Below, in pieces: positions 42,652 through 50,355 of a DNA stretch of 54,166 bases; the stretch's first letter is position 1, and each line of letters opens with the position of its first letter. The position numbers and the translations under genes were made by a program. The DNA is from Chitinophagaceae bacterium. GTDB taxonomy: Bacteria; Bacteroidota; Bacteroidia; Chitinophagales; Chitinophagaceae. Where the stretch lies: positions 1 through 54,166 of the forward strand of contig JAACZQ010000038.1 of the NCBI GenBank assembly GCA_009996675.1, written 5' to 3'. Under the pieces are notes generated by a model. It was not told the DNA's origin and did not search any database. It worked only from the letters and a program-made list of their open reading frames with translations.

Positions 42652-43695
42652 ATGCCTGTATTACACAACCGTGTCTCCAATGAGGTGCTGAAGCAGCGTC
42701 TCATGGAAGAGCCCTTCAAAAGAGTAACCATTAGTTTTTACCAGTATTTCCCGGTAGAGAATCCCGCGGAGTTTCGTGATTATTTATACCGTCACCTCAA
42801 CGCATTGCAGGTCTTTGGCCGGATTTATGTAGCCAAAGAAGGCATCAATGCACAGATCAGTGTGCCGGAACAGGAGATGGACAATTTCCGTGCTTTTCTG
42901 TATGGTATTGAACCCCTGAACGGACTAAGGCTGAATATTGCCGTGGATGATGATGGTAAAAGTTTCTGGGTATTAAAGATCAAAGTGCGCGACAAGATTG
43001 TGGCAGATGGTATTGATGATCCGGGCTTCAGTATGGAGCGCAAGGGTAAATATGTGAATGCCGGGCAGATGAATGCCTTATTAAAGGATCCGGAAACAGT
43101 GGTGATTGATATGCGCAATCATTATGAGTATGAAGTAGGTCATTTTGAGCAAGCCATTGAAATCCCTTCCGATACTTTCCGCGACCAGTTACCCATGGCG
43201 GCGGAAATGATGCAGGGTAAGGAAGATAAAAACATCATCATGTACTGCACCGGTGGCATCCGCTGTGAGAAAGCCAGTGCTTATATGTTACACCGGGGTT
43301 TCAAAAACGTATTCCACCTCGAAGGCGGTATCATCAATTATGCACGGCAGGCCAAAGAACAGGGACTGGAGAGCAAGTTCATCGGTAAAAACTTTGTATT
43401 CGATAACCGCCTCGGGGAACGCATTACGGAAGACGTGATCGCGAAATGCCACCAGTGTGGTCAACCCGCCGATACCCATACCAATTGCCGCAATAGTGGT
43501 TGTCACCTGCTTTTCATTCAATGTGCCGACTGTGCCCGGCAATTCGATGGATGTTGCAGTGAGGCTTGTCAGGATACCATTCATTTACCTGAAGAAACCC
43601 AGAAAGAGCTGCGCAAGGGTATTGTGAAGGATCAGAATATTTTCAACAAGAGCAGAAGAAGGAAAAACAGTCCGGGTATCACCGAACCAAAATAA
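42652..43695 (+). CDS. trhO: tRNA uridine(34) hydroxylase, rhodanese-type
   Basis: Oxygen-dependent 5-hydroxylation of U34 in tRNA (TrhO/YceA family). 347 residues from ATG 42652, close to the 350 of E. coli; the longer frame from 42580 has no family resemblance in its first 24 residues. An N-terminal acylphosphatase-like domain shows [22 protein letters not shown] and [17 protein letters not shown]. The rhodanese domain has [21 protein letters not shown] and the active-site loop [15 protein letters not shown] with Cys199. The Cys-rich tail ([35 protein letters not shown]) is typical. Its 3' end meets palindrome copy C and convergent purC. Confidence 0.94.
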   Translation: MPVLHNRVSNEVLKQRLMEEPFKRVTISFYQYFPVENPAEFRDYLYRHLNALQVFGRIYVAKEGINAQISVPEQEMDNFRAFLYGIEPLNGLRLNIAVDDDGKSFWVLKIKVRDKIVADGIDDPGFSMERKGKYVNAGQMNALLKDPETVVIDMRNHYEYEVGHFEQAIEIPSDTFRDQLPMAAEMMQGKEDKNIIMYCTGGIRCEKASAYMLHRGFKNVFHLEGGIINYARQAKEQGLESKFIGKNFVFDNRLGERITEDVIAKCHQCGQPADTHTNCRNSGCHLLFIQCADCARQFDGCCSEACQDTIHLPEETQKELRKGIVKDQNIFNKSRRRKNSPGITEPK

Positions 43696-43697
43696 AA

Positions 43698-43737
43698 AAG
43701 CCACAGATGCACAGATTCATCTGTGCATCTGTGGCTT
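43698..43737 (-). terminator. Dispersed palindrome copy C, also the probable purC terminator
   Basis: Arms 43698-43716 and 43719-43737 pair perfectly (19 bp) around only 2 unpaired bases (TC). The core is AGCCACAGATGCACAGAT with A as the extra outer base. Read on the minus strand, the stem is followed by a T run and lies 12 bases beyond the purC stop. It is therefore both a member of the dispersed repeat family and a good intrinsic terminator. Confidence 0.9.
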
Positions 43738-43748
43738 GAAAGAATAGC

Positions 43749-44687
43749 TTATCCTGCAATCGCTCCCAGCTCTTGCAGCGAGGCAATCACGGCTGCTTCG
43801 GTTTCGGCATCGGAGGGCTGCTGGGGAACAAAACTTTTGCCGGTTACTTTTTCATACAGTTCAATATAGCGCTGGCTGATGGTCTGTATCCATTCATCGG
43901 ACATATCGGGAACGGTTTGTCCTTCCTTGCCCATGAAATTGTTGGCGATCAGCCATTCCCGCACGAATTCCTTGCTTAATTGTTTTTGTTTTTCACCCCT
44001 GGCCTGCCGTTCATCAAAACCTTCGGCATAAAAATACCGGGAGGAATCGGGCGTATGCACTTCATCCATCAGGTAAATGGTATCACCGATTTTGCCGAAT
44101 TCGTATTTGGTATCGGCCAGGATCAGTCCCTGCCGGGCAGCAATTTCGCGGCCGCGGGCAAAGAGTTGCAGGGCATAGTTTTCCAGAACGGCCCAGTCGG
44201 CCTCGGATACCAGTCCCTGGCTGATGATGGCTTCTTTGGAAATGTCTTCATCATGTCCCGCTTCGGCCTTGGTGGAAGGGGTGATCAGGGGGGTGGGGAA
44301 GAAGTCGTTTTCTTTCAATCCTTCCGGCATGGTAACACCGCAGAGTAAGCGCTGACCGGACTGGTAAGTACGCCAGGCATGGCCTACTACATTACCCCTC
44401 ACCACCATTTCAATTTTAAAGGGGGTACATTTTTTACCGATGGAGACATGGGGTGCGGGAACAGCTACCAGCCAGTTGGGACAGATATCCCGGGTGGCTT
44501 CCAGCATGAAAGCGGCAATCTGGTTCAATACCTGGCCTTTGAAAGGGATGGGGCGGGGTAATATTACATCAAAAGCAGATATGCGATTACTGGCAACCAT
44601 GACCAGCCAATCGGTTTGAATGCTGTACACATCCCGTACTTTTCCGTGGTAGAGATGGGTTTGGGAAGGGAATTGAAAGTTTGACAT
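43749..44687 (-). CDS. purC: Phosphoribosylaminoimidazole-succinocarboxamide synthase
   Basis: SAICAR synthase: ATP-dependent addition of aspartate to CAIR in purine synthesis. The 312 residues match the longer, eukaryote/Bacteroidota-type PurC. Signatures: [102 protein letters not shown] and [12 protein letters not shown]. It is monocistronic, divergent from the large TonB receptor. A TAATTTTG -7 motif ends only 4 bases before the ATG. Confidence 0.97.
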   Translation of the reverse strand: MSNFQFPSQTHLYHGKVRDVYSIQTDWLVMVASNRISAFDVILPRPIPFKGQVLNQIAAFMLEATRDICPNWLVAVPAPHVSIGKKCTPFKIEMVVRGNVVGHAWRTYQSGQRLLCGVTMPEGLKENDFFPTPLITPSTKAEAGHDEDISKEAIISQGLVSEADWAVLENYALQLFARGREIAARQGLILADTKYEFGKIGDTIYLMDEVHTPDSSRYFYAEGFDERQARGEKQKQLSKEFVREWLIANNFMGKEGQTVPDMSDEWIQTISQRYIELYEKVTGKSFVPQQPSDAETEAAVIASLQELGAIAG

Positions 44688-44691
44688 GTGC

Positions 44692-44699
44692 CAAAATTA
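44692..44699 (-). promoter_or_regulatory. -7 promoter motif TAATTTTG of purC
   Basis: A perfect TAnnTTTG match on the minus strand with 4 bases between it and the ATG at 44687. It predicts a leaderless transcript. Confidence 0.5.
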
Positions 44700-44833
44700 A
44701 GCAGCGTATGGTGAACTTATTCGGAAGGCTTTTGAAAATTCCGACAAGGGGCAATTCTTTGTGGAGAAATTAAATTTTTAGATGAATGTAACAATTGCTA
44801 TTTTGCTTATTAATATAACCAAATCTTGCTAAT

Positions 44834-47749
44834 ATGAGAAGACTCCCAAGCAAATATCTGCTGGTCGCTATGGCTTCTGCCATATCCGTTTCTGCGATCG
44901 CGCAGCAGTCTACTATCGTCTCCGGGAACGTAAAGAACGCCAAATCCAAAGAAGCGCTTTCGGCTGTTTCCGTAACCGTTAAAGGCGGCACAGTAGGTAC
45001 ATTTACAGATGATAAGGGACATTTCCGTTTCAGTACTGTTCAAAAACCTCCTTTCACCCTTGTATTCTCTTCCGTTGGTTATGCCAGCAAGGAAGTGGCC
45101 GTAAAAGGCAGCAATGATGTTATAGACATTGAGCTGGATGCTACTTTTATTCTGGGCGATGAAGTGGTGGTGGCCGCTTCCCGTGTTCCGGAAAGAATCC
45201 TGGAATCTCCAGTATCTGTGGAAAGAATCAGCAGTGCTGCGATCCGCAATACGCCGGCTACCAGCTATTATGATATGATCACCAACCTGAAAGGTGTGGA
45301 TGTGGTAACAGCCAGCCTTACTTTCAGAAGTGTGGGTACCCGCGGTTTTAACAGCAGTGGTAACACCCGTCTGAACCAGGTGGTTGATGGTATGGATAAC
45401 CAGGCCCCCGGTCTGAACTTCTCCGTAGGTAGCATTGTTGGTTTAACCGAACTGGATGTTGACAATATCGAATTACTGCCCGGTGCTTCTTCTGCCTTGT
45501 ATGGTCCCGGTGGTATGAATGGTACCGTACTGATCAATGGCAAGAACCCCTTCAAATACCAGGGACTGAGCTTCCAGATCAAGCAGGGTGTGAACCATAT
45601 CGACAGCCGTCAGCGTCCCACTGCTCCTTTCTACGACTGGAGCCTGCGTTGGAGCAAGAAGATCACTGATCGTCTGGCTTATAAGATCGGTGCCCAGTTT
45701 GTACAGGCTCAGGATTGGCTGGCCAACCAGGATCAGAACTATGCCCGTATTGGTGGTACACCCAATGGTCAGGCCATCCCCGGCAACCGCCTGGTGGATC
45801 CCAACTATGATGGTGTGAACGTATATGGTGATGAGACTTCACAGAATATCAGCAATATTGCCAACTCTGTATTTGCTGCTGCCGGTCTGAGTGCCGCTCA
45901 GCTGAGCTTATTCAACAACTACCTGGCCACCAACGTGGTGGGTCTGGGTGGTTTCAATACCTTCCTGAACAACATTGGTGCGGGTGCCCTGGTTACTGCC
46001 GGTGTTTCTCCCATCATCTATGGTGCTTCTCCTGCCCGTAACTACCTGAATGGTCAGTTTGTTAGCCGTACCGGTTATGCAGAAAAAGATGTGATCAATC
46101 CTTCTACCGTGAATGCCAAGCTTACCGGTGCCCTGCACTATAAGCTGAATGATAAGATTGAAGCATCTGTGAGTGCGTATTATGGTACCGGTAACTCTGT
46201 TTACACCGGTAGCGACCGTTACTCTTTGAAAGACCTGAAAATTGCCCAGTTCAAGTTTGAACTGAAGCATAAGAACTGGTATGCCCGTTATTATGAAACA
46301 CACGAAAATGCCGGTAATGCATTCAATGCTACCATCACTACCCGTTTGTTCAACGAGGCCTGGAAGCCCAGCTCTACCTGGTATCCCACCTATATTGCTA
46401 CTTATGTAGCAGCCAAAGATGCCGGTGCCGATCAGATCACCGCACACCTGACTGCCCGTAATGCAGCCGATGCTGGTCGCCCCACAGGCTTTATCGGTAA
46501 CAATCCGCTGTTCCAGAAAGTAGCCGGAACCCCCATTTCCAAAGGTGGTGGTCTGTTCCTGGATCGTTCCCGTCTGAAAGTGTTTGATGCCCAATACAAC
46601 CTGAGTGAAGACCTGGGTCTGGTGAAAAGCGGAACCGACTTCCTCCTTGGTCTGAGCAGCAAGCAATATGTACTGAATTCAGAAGGAACCCTGTTTGCTG
46701 ATACAGCCGGTAATATCAAAATCAACGAATTCGGTGCTTATGCCCAGTTGTCACAGCGCTTCCTGAACGATGTGCTGAAACTGACTGTTTCCGGTCGCTA
46801 TGATAAAAACACCAATTTCAAAGGACGCTTTACACCCCGTGCAACTGCGGTAATTAAAGTGGCCAAAGACCATAACCTGCGTTTCTCTTACCAGACTGCT
46901 TACCGTTTCCCCACAACACAGAATCAGTGGATCAACCTGACTGTAGGTGGTGGTACCCGTTTGCTGGGTGGTTTACCGCAGCTGCGTGATTTCTACAAGT
47001 TCAGCACCAACCCCGTATTTACGGTTCCCAGTGTACAGGCATTCGGTGCCAGTGCCCTGGCCGGTTCACCCAACCCCGGATTACTGCAGCAGCAGAACTT
47101 CGGCGAATTCAAGCCTGAGTCTATGCGCTCCTTTGAAGTGGGTTACAAGGGTCTTGTTGCCAAGAAACTGTTGATTGATGTGTATGCTTACTGGGGTAAG
47201 TATAAAGACTTCCTGAGCAGTGTAGCCGCTATCCAGTCAAGGAATGCAGCTGTCTTCAATCCTGCTGACCTGCTGAATGAAAATACCCGTATCGCTTACA
47301 GCATTTCTGTAAACGCTCCCGGTGAAGTAACTACCAAAGGTTGGGGTGCTTCTGTGGAATACCTGTTACCCAAGAATTTCTCATTCAGTGGTAACTACTA
47401 TGCCGACAGAATCGGTACCCTGGCTCCTGGATTTGTGTCTTATTTCAACACGCCCAAGAACCGTGTGAACATGAGCTTCAGCAATTCCGGTTTTGGTAAG
47501 GACAACCGTTATGGTTTCAGCATCGTATACCGTTGGGCCAACAGCTTCTACTACGAAGGAACATTTGGTGTAGGTATGGTACCCTGGATGAGAACAGTAG
47601 ACGCCATGGTGAGCTACAAGTTCCCTGCTACCAAGTCTATGCTGAAAGTAGGTGCTACCAACCTGTTCAACAAATACTACCGCACTGGCTGGGGTAACCC
47701 CGAAATCGGCGGTCTGTATTACGTGAGCTTTGGCTGGAACGTATTCTAA
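44834..47749 (+). CDS. TonB-dependent receptor with CarboxypepD-like N-domain
   Basis: 971-residue outer-membrane receptor. It has a signal peptide (MRRLPSKYLLVAMASAISVSAIAQ) and a CarboxypepD_reg-like domain (about 28-110, VSGNVKNAKSKEALSAVSVTVKGG). The plug contains SVERISSAAIRNTPATSYYDMITNLKGVDV, RGFNSSGNTRLNQVVDG and IELLPGASSALYGPGGMNGTV. The beta-barrel ends in YYVSFGWNVF with the C-terminal Phe of outer-membrane proteins. No SusD partner follows, so it is not a classic glycan-uptake pair. Codon choice (for example CTG, GGT, CGT, AAC, TAC) is far more biased than in neighbours and resembles metK, suggesting very high expression. It ends in a strong palindromic terminator. Confidence 0.95.
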   Translation: MRRLPSKYLLVAMASAISVSAIAQQSTIVSGNVKNAKSKEALSAVSVTVKGGTVGTFTDDKGHFRFSTVQKPPFTLVFSSVGYASKEVAVKGSNDVIDIELDATFILGDEVVVAASRVPERILESPVSVERISSAAIRNTPATSYYDMITNLKGVDVVTASLTFRSVGTRGFNSSGNTRLNQVVDGMDNQAPGLNFSVGSIVGLTELDVDNIELLPGASSALYGPGGMNGTVLINGKNPFKYQGLSFQIKQGVNHIDSRQRPTAPFYDWSLRWSKKITDRLAYKIGAQFVQAQDWLANQDQNYARIGGTPNGQAIPGNRLVDPNYDGVNVYGDETSQNISNIANSVFAAAGLSAAQLSLFNNYLATNVVGLGGFNTFLNNIGAGALVTAGVSPIIYGASPARNYLNGQFVSRTGYAEKDVINPSTVNAKLTGALHYKLNDKIEASVSAYYGTGNSVYTGSDRYSLKDLKIAQFKFELKHKNWYARYYETHENAGNAFNATITTRLFNEAWKPSSTWYPTYIATYVAAKDAGADQITAHLTARNAADAGRPTGFIGNNPLFQKVAGTPISKGGGLFLDRSRLKVFDAQYNLSEDLGLVKSGTDFLLGLSSKQYVLNSEGTLFADTAGNIKINEFGAYAQLSQRFLNDVLKLTVSGRYDKNTNFKGRFTPRATAVIKVAKDHNLRFSYQTAYRFPTTQNQWINLTVGGGTRLLGGLPQLRDFYKFSTNPVFTVPSVQAFGASALAGSPNPGLLQQQNFGEFKPESMRSFEVGYKGLVAKKLLIDVYAYWGKYKDFLSSVAAIQSRNAAVFNPADLLNENTRIAYSISVNAPGEVTTKGWGASVEYLLPKNFSFSGNYYADRIGTLAPGFVSYFNTPKNRVNMSFSNSGFGKDNRYGFSIVYRWANSFYYEGTFGVGMVPWMRTVDAMVSYKFPATKSMLKVGATNLFNKYYRTGWGNPEIGGLYYVSFGWNVF

Positions 47750-47779
47750 CCGATCCGTTTATATTAGCGAATCATATAC

Positions 47780-47817
47780 AACAAGAGCCAGCAGATATCT
47801 GCTGGCTCTTGTTTTTG
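47780..47817 (+). terminator. Perfect 34-bp palindromic terminator of the TonB receptor
   Basis: 47780-47813 is a perfect palindrome with no fixed loop, each arm reading AACAAGAGCCAGCAGAT. It is followed by a T run on the plus strand and lies 31 bases after the stop codon. Confidence 0.85.
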
Positions 47818-47839
47818 GGTTAATTATCCCGCGATTGAT

Positions 47840-47890
47840 ATAGCCACAGATGCACAGATTATAGGATAAAATCTGTGCATCTGTGGCTAT
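47840..47890. repeat. Dispersed palindrome copy D (21-bp arms)
   Basis: 47840-47860 pairs perfectly with 47870-47890 around a 9-base loop. The core arm AGCCACAGATGCACAGAT is preceded by AT. On the plus strand a TTTTTT run follows, so it can act as a second terminator behind the receptor gene. Confidence 0.95.
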
Positions 47891-47925
47891 TTTTTAGTAC
47901 TGTTCTTCATCTCCCTGAAATCCGC

Positions 47926-47933
47926 TATTTTTG
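47926..47933 (+). promoter_or_regulatory. -7 promoter motif TATTTTTG of pdhB
   Basis: A perfect TAnnTTTG match, 25 bases before the ATG at 47959 and downstream of palindrome copy D. Confidence 0.5.
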
Positions 47934-47958
47934 CTGCTCATTAATAAAGAGCTAAACA

Positions 47959-48945
47959 ATGCGTTCAATTGCTTTCAGAGAGGCTTTACGGGAAGCCATG
48001 AATGAGGAAATGAGAAGGGATGAGAAAGTGTTTCTGATGGGTGAAGAAGTAGCCGAATACAATGGTGCTTACAAAGTGAGCCAGGGTATGCTGGCCGAAT
48101 TCGGTCCCAAGCGGGTTATTGATACCCCCATTTCCGAGCTGGGCTTTGCTGCGGTAGCCGTGGGTGCTGCCCAAAACGGGTTACGTCCCGTAGTAGAATT
48201 CATGACCTGGAACTTTGCTGTGCTGGCCATGGACCAGATCCTGAACACGGCTTCCAAAATGCTGGCCATGAGTGGCGGACAGATTGGTTGTCCCATCGTA
48301 TTCCGCGGGCCCAATGGCAGCGCCGGTCAGCTGGGTGCACAACACTCCACCGCTTTTGAAAGCTATTATGCCAATATTCCCGGTATTAAAGTGGTTTCTC
48401 CTTCCAATGGCTATGATGCCAAAGGCCTGATGAAACAAGCCATCCGTTACGAAGAAGATCCGGTGATCTTTATGGAGAGTGAAGTGATGTATGGCGATAA
48501 AAGCGATGTGCCCGATGAGGAATACTATATCCCCCTGGGTAAAGCCGATGTGAAAAAAGCCGGTCGCGATGTAACCATCGTTTCTTTCAATAAAATGATG
48601 AAAGTGGCACTGGGTGCAGCTGCTGAACTGGAGAAAGAAGGCATCAGTGCTGAAGTAGTTGACCTGCGCAGCATTCGTCCGCTCGACTGGATGACCATCC
48701 TGGAAAGTGTGAAGAAAACCAACCGCCTGGTGATTGTAGAAGAGCAGTGGCCCTTTGCTTCGGTATCTTCTGAAATCTCTTACCGCATCCAGAAAGAAGG
48801 CTTTGATTATCTCGATGCCCCCATCCGCCGGATTACCAGTGCCGATGCACCCATGCACTATGCACCCAACCTGGCAGCGCTGGCCATCCCCGATATTCAC
48901 CGCACGGTACAACTGGTGAAGGAAGTGATGTACATGAAAAAATAA
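47959..48945 (+). CDS. pdhB: Pyruvate dehydrogenase E1 component, beta subunit
   Basis: Thiamine-diphosphate-dependent decarboxylation of pyruvate in the pyruvate dehydrogenase complex, together with an alpha subunit not in this window. The 328 residues match the family. Signatures: REALREAMNEEMRRDEKVFLMGEEVAEYNGAYKVSQGM (with the catalytic Glu), DTPISELGFAAVAVGAA, FRGPNGSAGQLGAQHS, PGIKVVSPSNGYDAKGLMKQAIR and VVDLRSIRPLDWMTILESVKKTNRLVIVEE. Related 2-oxoacid dehydrogenases share many motifs, but overall resemblance favours PdhB. It is monocistronic with its own terminator. Confidence 0.95.
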   Translation: MRSIAFREALREAMNEEMRRDEKVFLMGEEVAEYNGAYKVSQGMLAEFGPKRVIDTPISELGFAAVAVGAAQNGLRPVVEFMTWNFAVLAMDQILNTASKMLAMSGGQIGCPIVFRGPNGSAGQLGAQHSTAFESYYANIPGIKVVSPSNGYDAKGLMKQAIRYEEDPVIFMESEVMYGDKSDVPDEEYYIPLGKADVKKAGRDVTIVSFNKMMKVALGAAAELEKEGISAEVVDLRSIRPLDWMTILESVKKTNRLVIVEEQWPFASVSSEISYRIQKEGFDYLDAPIRRITSADAPMHYAPNLAALAIPDIHRTVQLVKEVMYMKK

Positions 48946-48964
48946 AGTATTACCCATACAGATC

Positions 48965-48996
48965 AAACCCCCGCATACAGCGGGGGTTTTTATTTT
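48965..48996 (+). terminator. Intrinsic terminator of pdhB
   Basis: A 10-bp perfect stem (48965-48974 with 48980-48989, arm AAACCCCCGC) closes the loop ATACA and is followed by TTATTTT. Confidence 0.9.
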
Positions 48997-49025
48997 CTGT
49001 TTACCTTCATGAAAAGCCTTCCCAG

Positions 49026-50351
49026 ATGAAACAACAATTACGGTTACTGCTCCTGCTGCTGCTGCTGGGCACCGGTGCCCGGGCCCAATACCAGCCCACC
49101 GCAGCCAACCTGCGGGCCAGGGCCTGGTTTGATAGCGCCCGTTTCGGCATGTTTATCCATTGGGGTGCCTCCAGTGTGCTGGGCGCCGGTGAATGGGTCA
49201 TGAATAACCGCAATATCCGCGTAGCCGAATACAAAAGACTGATGCAGTTTTTCAATCCCCTTGATTTTAATGCCGCCAGCTGGGTAGCCACCGCCAAAGC
49301 CGCCGGTATGCAATACATTACTTTCATTACCCGGCACCACGATAGTTTCAGTAACTGGGATACACAACAGTCCGACTTGAAAATTACCAATACCCCTTAT
49401 GGCAAAGATGTACTCAAAGCACTGGCTGCCGAATGCCAGAAACAGGGCCTCAAACTTTTTCTGTACTATTCACTGGTTGACTGGTACCGCAATGATTACC
49501 CGCATGAAACCGGCCGCACCGGTAAAGGCACAGGCAGAAGCGGCAAAGGCGATTATGCCGCCTACCTACAATTCATGAAAGCCCAATTGCGCGAACTGCT
49601 CACCAATTATGGTCCCATTGCAGGGGTGTGGTTCGACGGACACTGGGATCAGCTGGATAATGATGAGGACAAAACCCTGAAGCCTAAGATCGACTGGAAG
49701 TATGAAGAAATCTATCAGCTGATTCACCAGTTGCAGCCACAGGCATTGATTGGCAATAACCACCACCTCAGTCCCTTGTCCGGCGAAGATTTTCAAATGT
49801 TTGAAAAGGATCTGCCCGGTGAGAACAAGGGTGGACTGAGCGGACAATCGGTTTCGCAATTGCCACTGGAAACCTGTGAGACCATCAATAATTCCTGGGG
49901 TTTTAATATCACAGACCGCAGCTACAAATCAACCAAAGAGATCATTCATTTGCTGGTACGGGCATCGGGTTATGGAGCCAATCTGTTGCTGAATGTGGGC
50001 CCCATGCCCAATGGCGCTATTCAACCCGAGTTTACCGAACGCCTGGCGGAAGTGGGCCACTGGTTGCAGCAATACGGCAATACAGTATATGGAACCCGTC
50101 CCGGACCACTGAAGCCGCAGGACTGGGGTGCCATCACTCAGCAAGGCAATAAACTATACCTGCACCTGCTGAATAAAAAAGACGATAAGCTGTTTATACC
50201 ACTGCCTTATGCATTGCAACAGGCAAAACGATTATCCAACCAACAGGCCGTTGTCATTAAGCAAGTAACACCGGGTTACTGGATGATTGATCTGTCGGGT
50301 ATAGCCCATCCGGAACTGGATGAAATTATTGAAATCACCCTAGCGCAATAA
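49026..50351 (+). CDS. Secreted alpha-L-fucosidase (GH29)
   Basis: Removes terminal L-fucose from glycans. 441 residues with a leucine-rich signal peptide (MKQQLRLLLLLLLLGTGARAQ). GH29 markers: RFGMFIHWGASSVLGAGEWVMNNR, QYITFITRHHDSFSNWDTQQSDL, LKLFLYYSLVDWYRNDYPHE, and the catalytic nucleophile Asp204 in PIAGVWFDGHWDQLD. Later ETCETINNSWGFNITDRSYKS and GANLLLNVGPMPNGAIQPEF are also conserved. No C-terminal T9SS domain is seen. It lies 4 bases upstream of a TonB-dependent receptor, so the two form an operon, but there is no SusD. Confidence 0.95.
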   Translation: MKQQLRLLLLLLLLGTGARAQYQPTAANLRARAWFDSARFGMFIHWGASSVLGAGEWVMNNRNIRVAEYKRLMQFFNPLDFNAASWVATAKAAGMQYITFITRHHDSFSNWDTQQSDLKITNTPYGKDVLKALAAECQKQGLKLFLYYSLVDWYRNDYPHETGRTGKGTGRSGKGDYAAYLQFMKAQLRELLTNYGPIAGVWFDGHWDQLDNDEDKTLKPKIDWKYEEIYQLIHQLQPQALIGNNHHLSPLSGEDFQMFEKDLPGENKGGLSGQSVSQLPLETCETINNSWGFNITDRSYKSTKEIIHLLVRASGYGANLLLNVGPMPNGAIQPEFTERLAEVGHWLQQYGNTVYGTRPGPLKPQDWGAITQQGNKLYLHLLNKKDDKLFIPLPYALQQAKRLSNQQAVVIKQVTPGYWMIDLSGIAHPELDEIIEITLAQ

Positions 50352-50355
50352 TTGT

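Noticed and set aside
43749..44687. Frameshift or truncation in purC because it is longer than the E. coli enzyme
   Set aside because: The 312-residue length and all motifs fit the longer PurC type known from Bacteroidota and yeast.
28379..47890. CRISPR array, because of repeated similar sequences
   Set aside because: The copies are kilobases apart in separate intergenic regions, with no regular spacers and no cas genes nearby.
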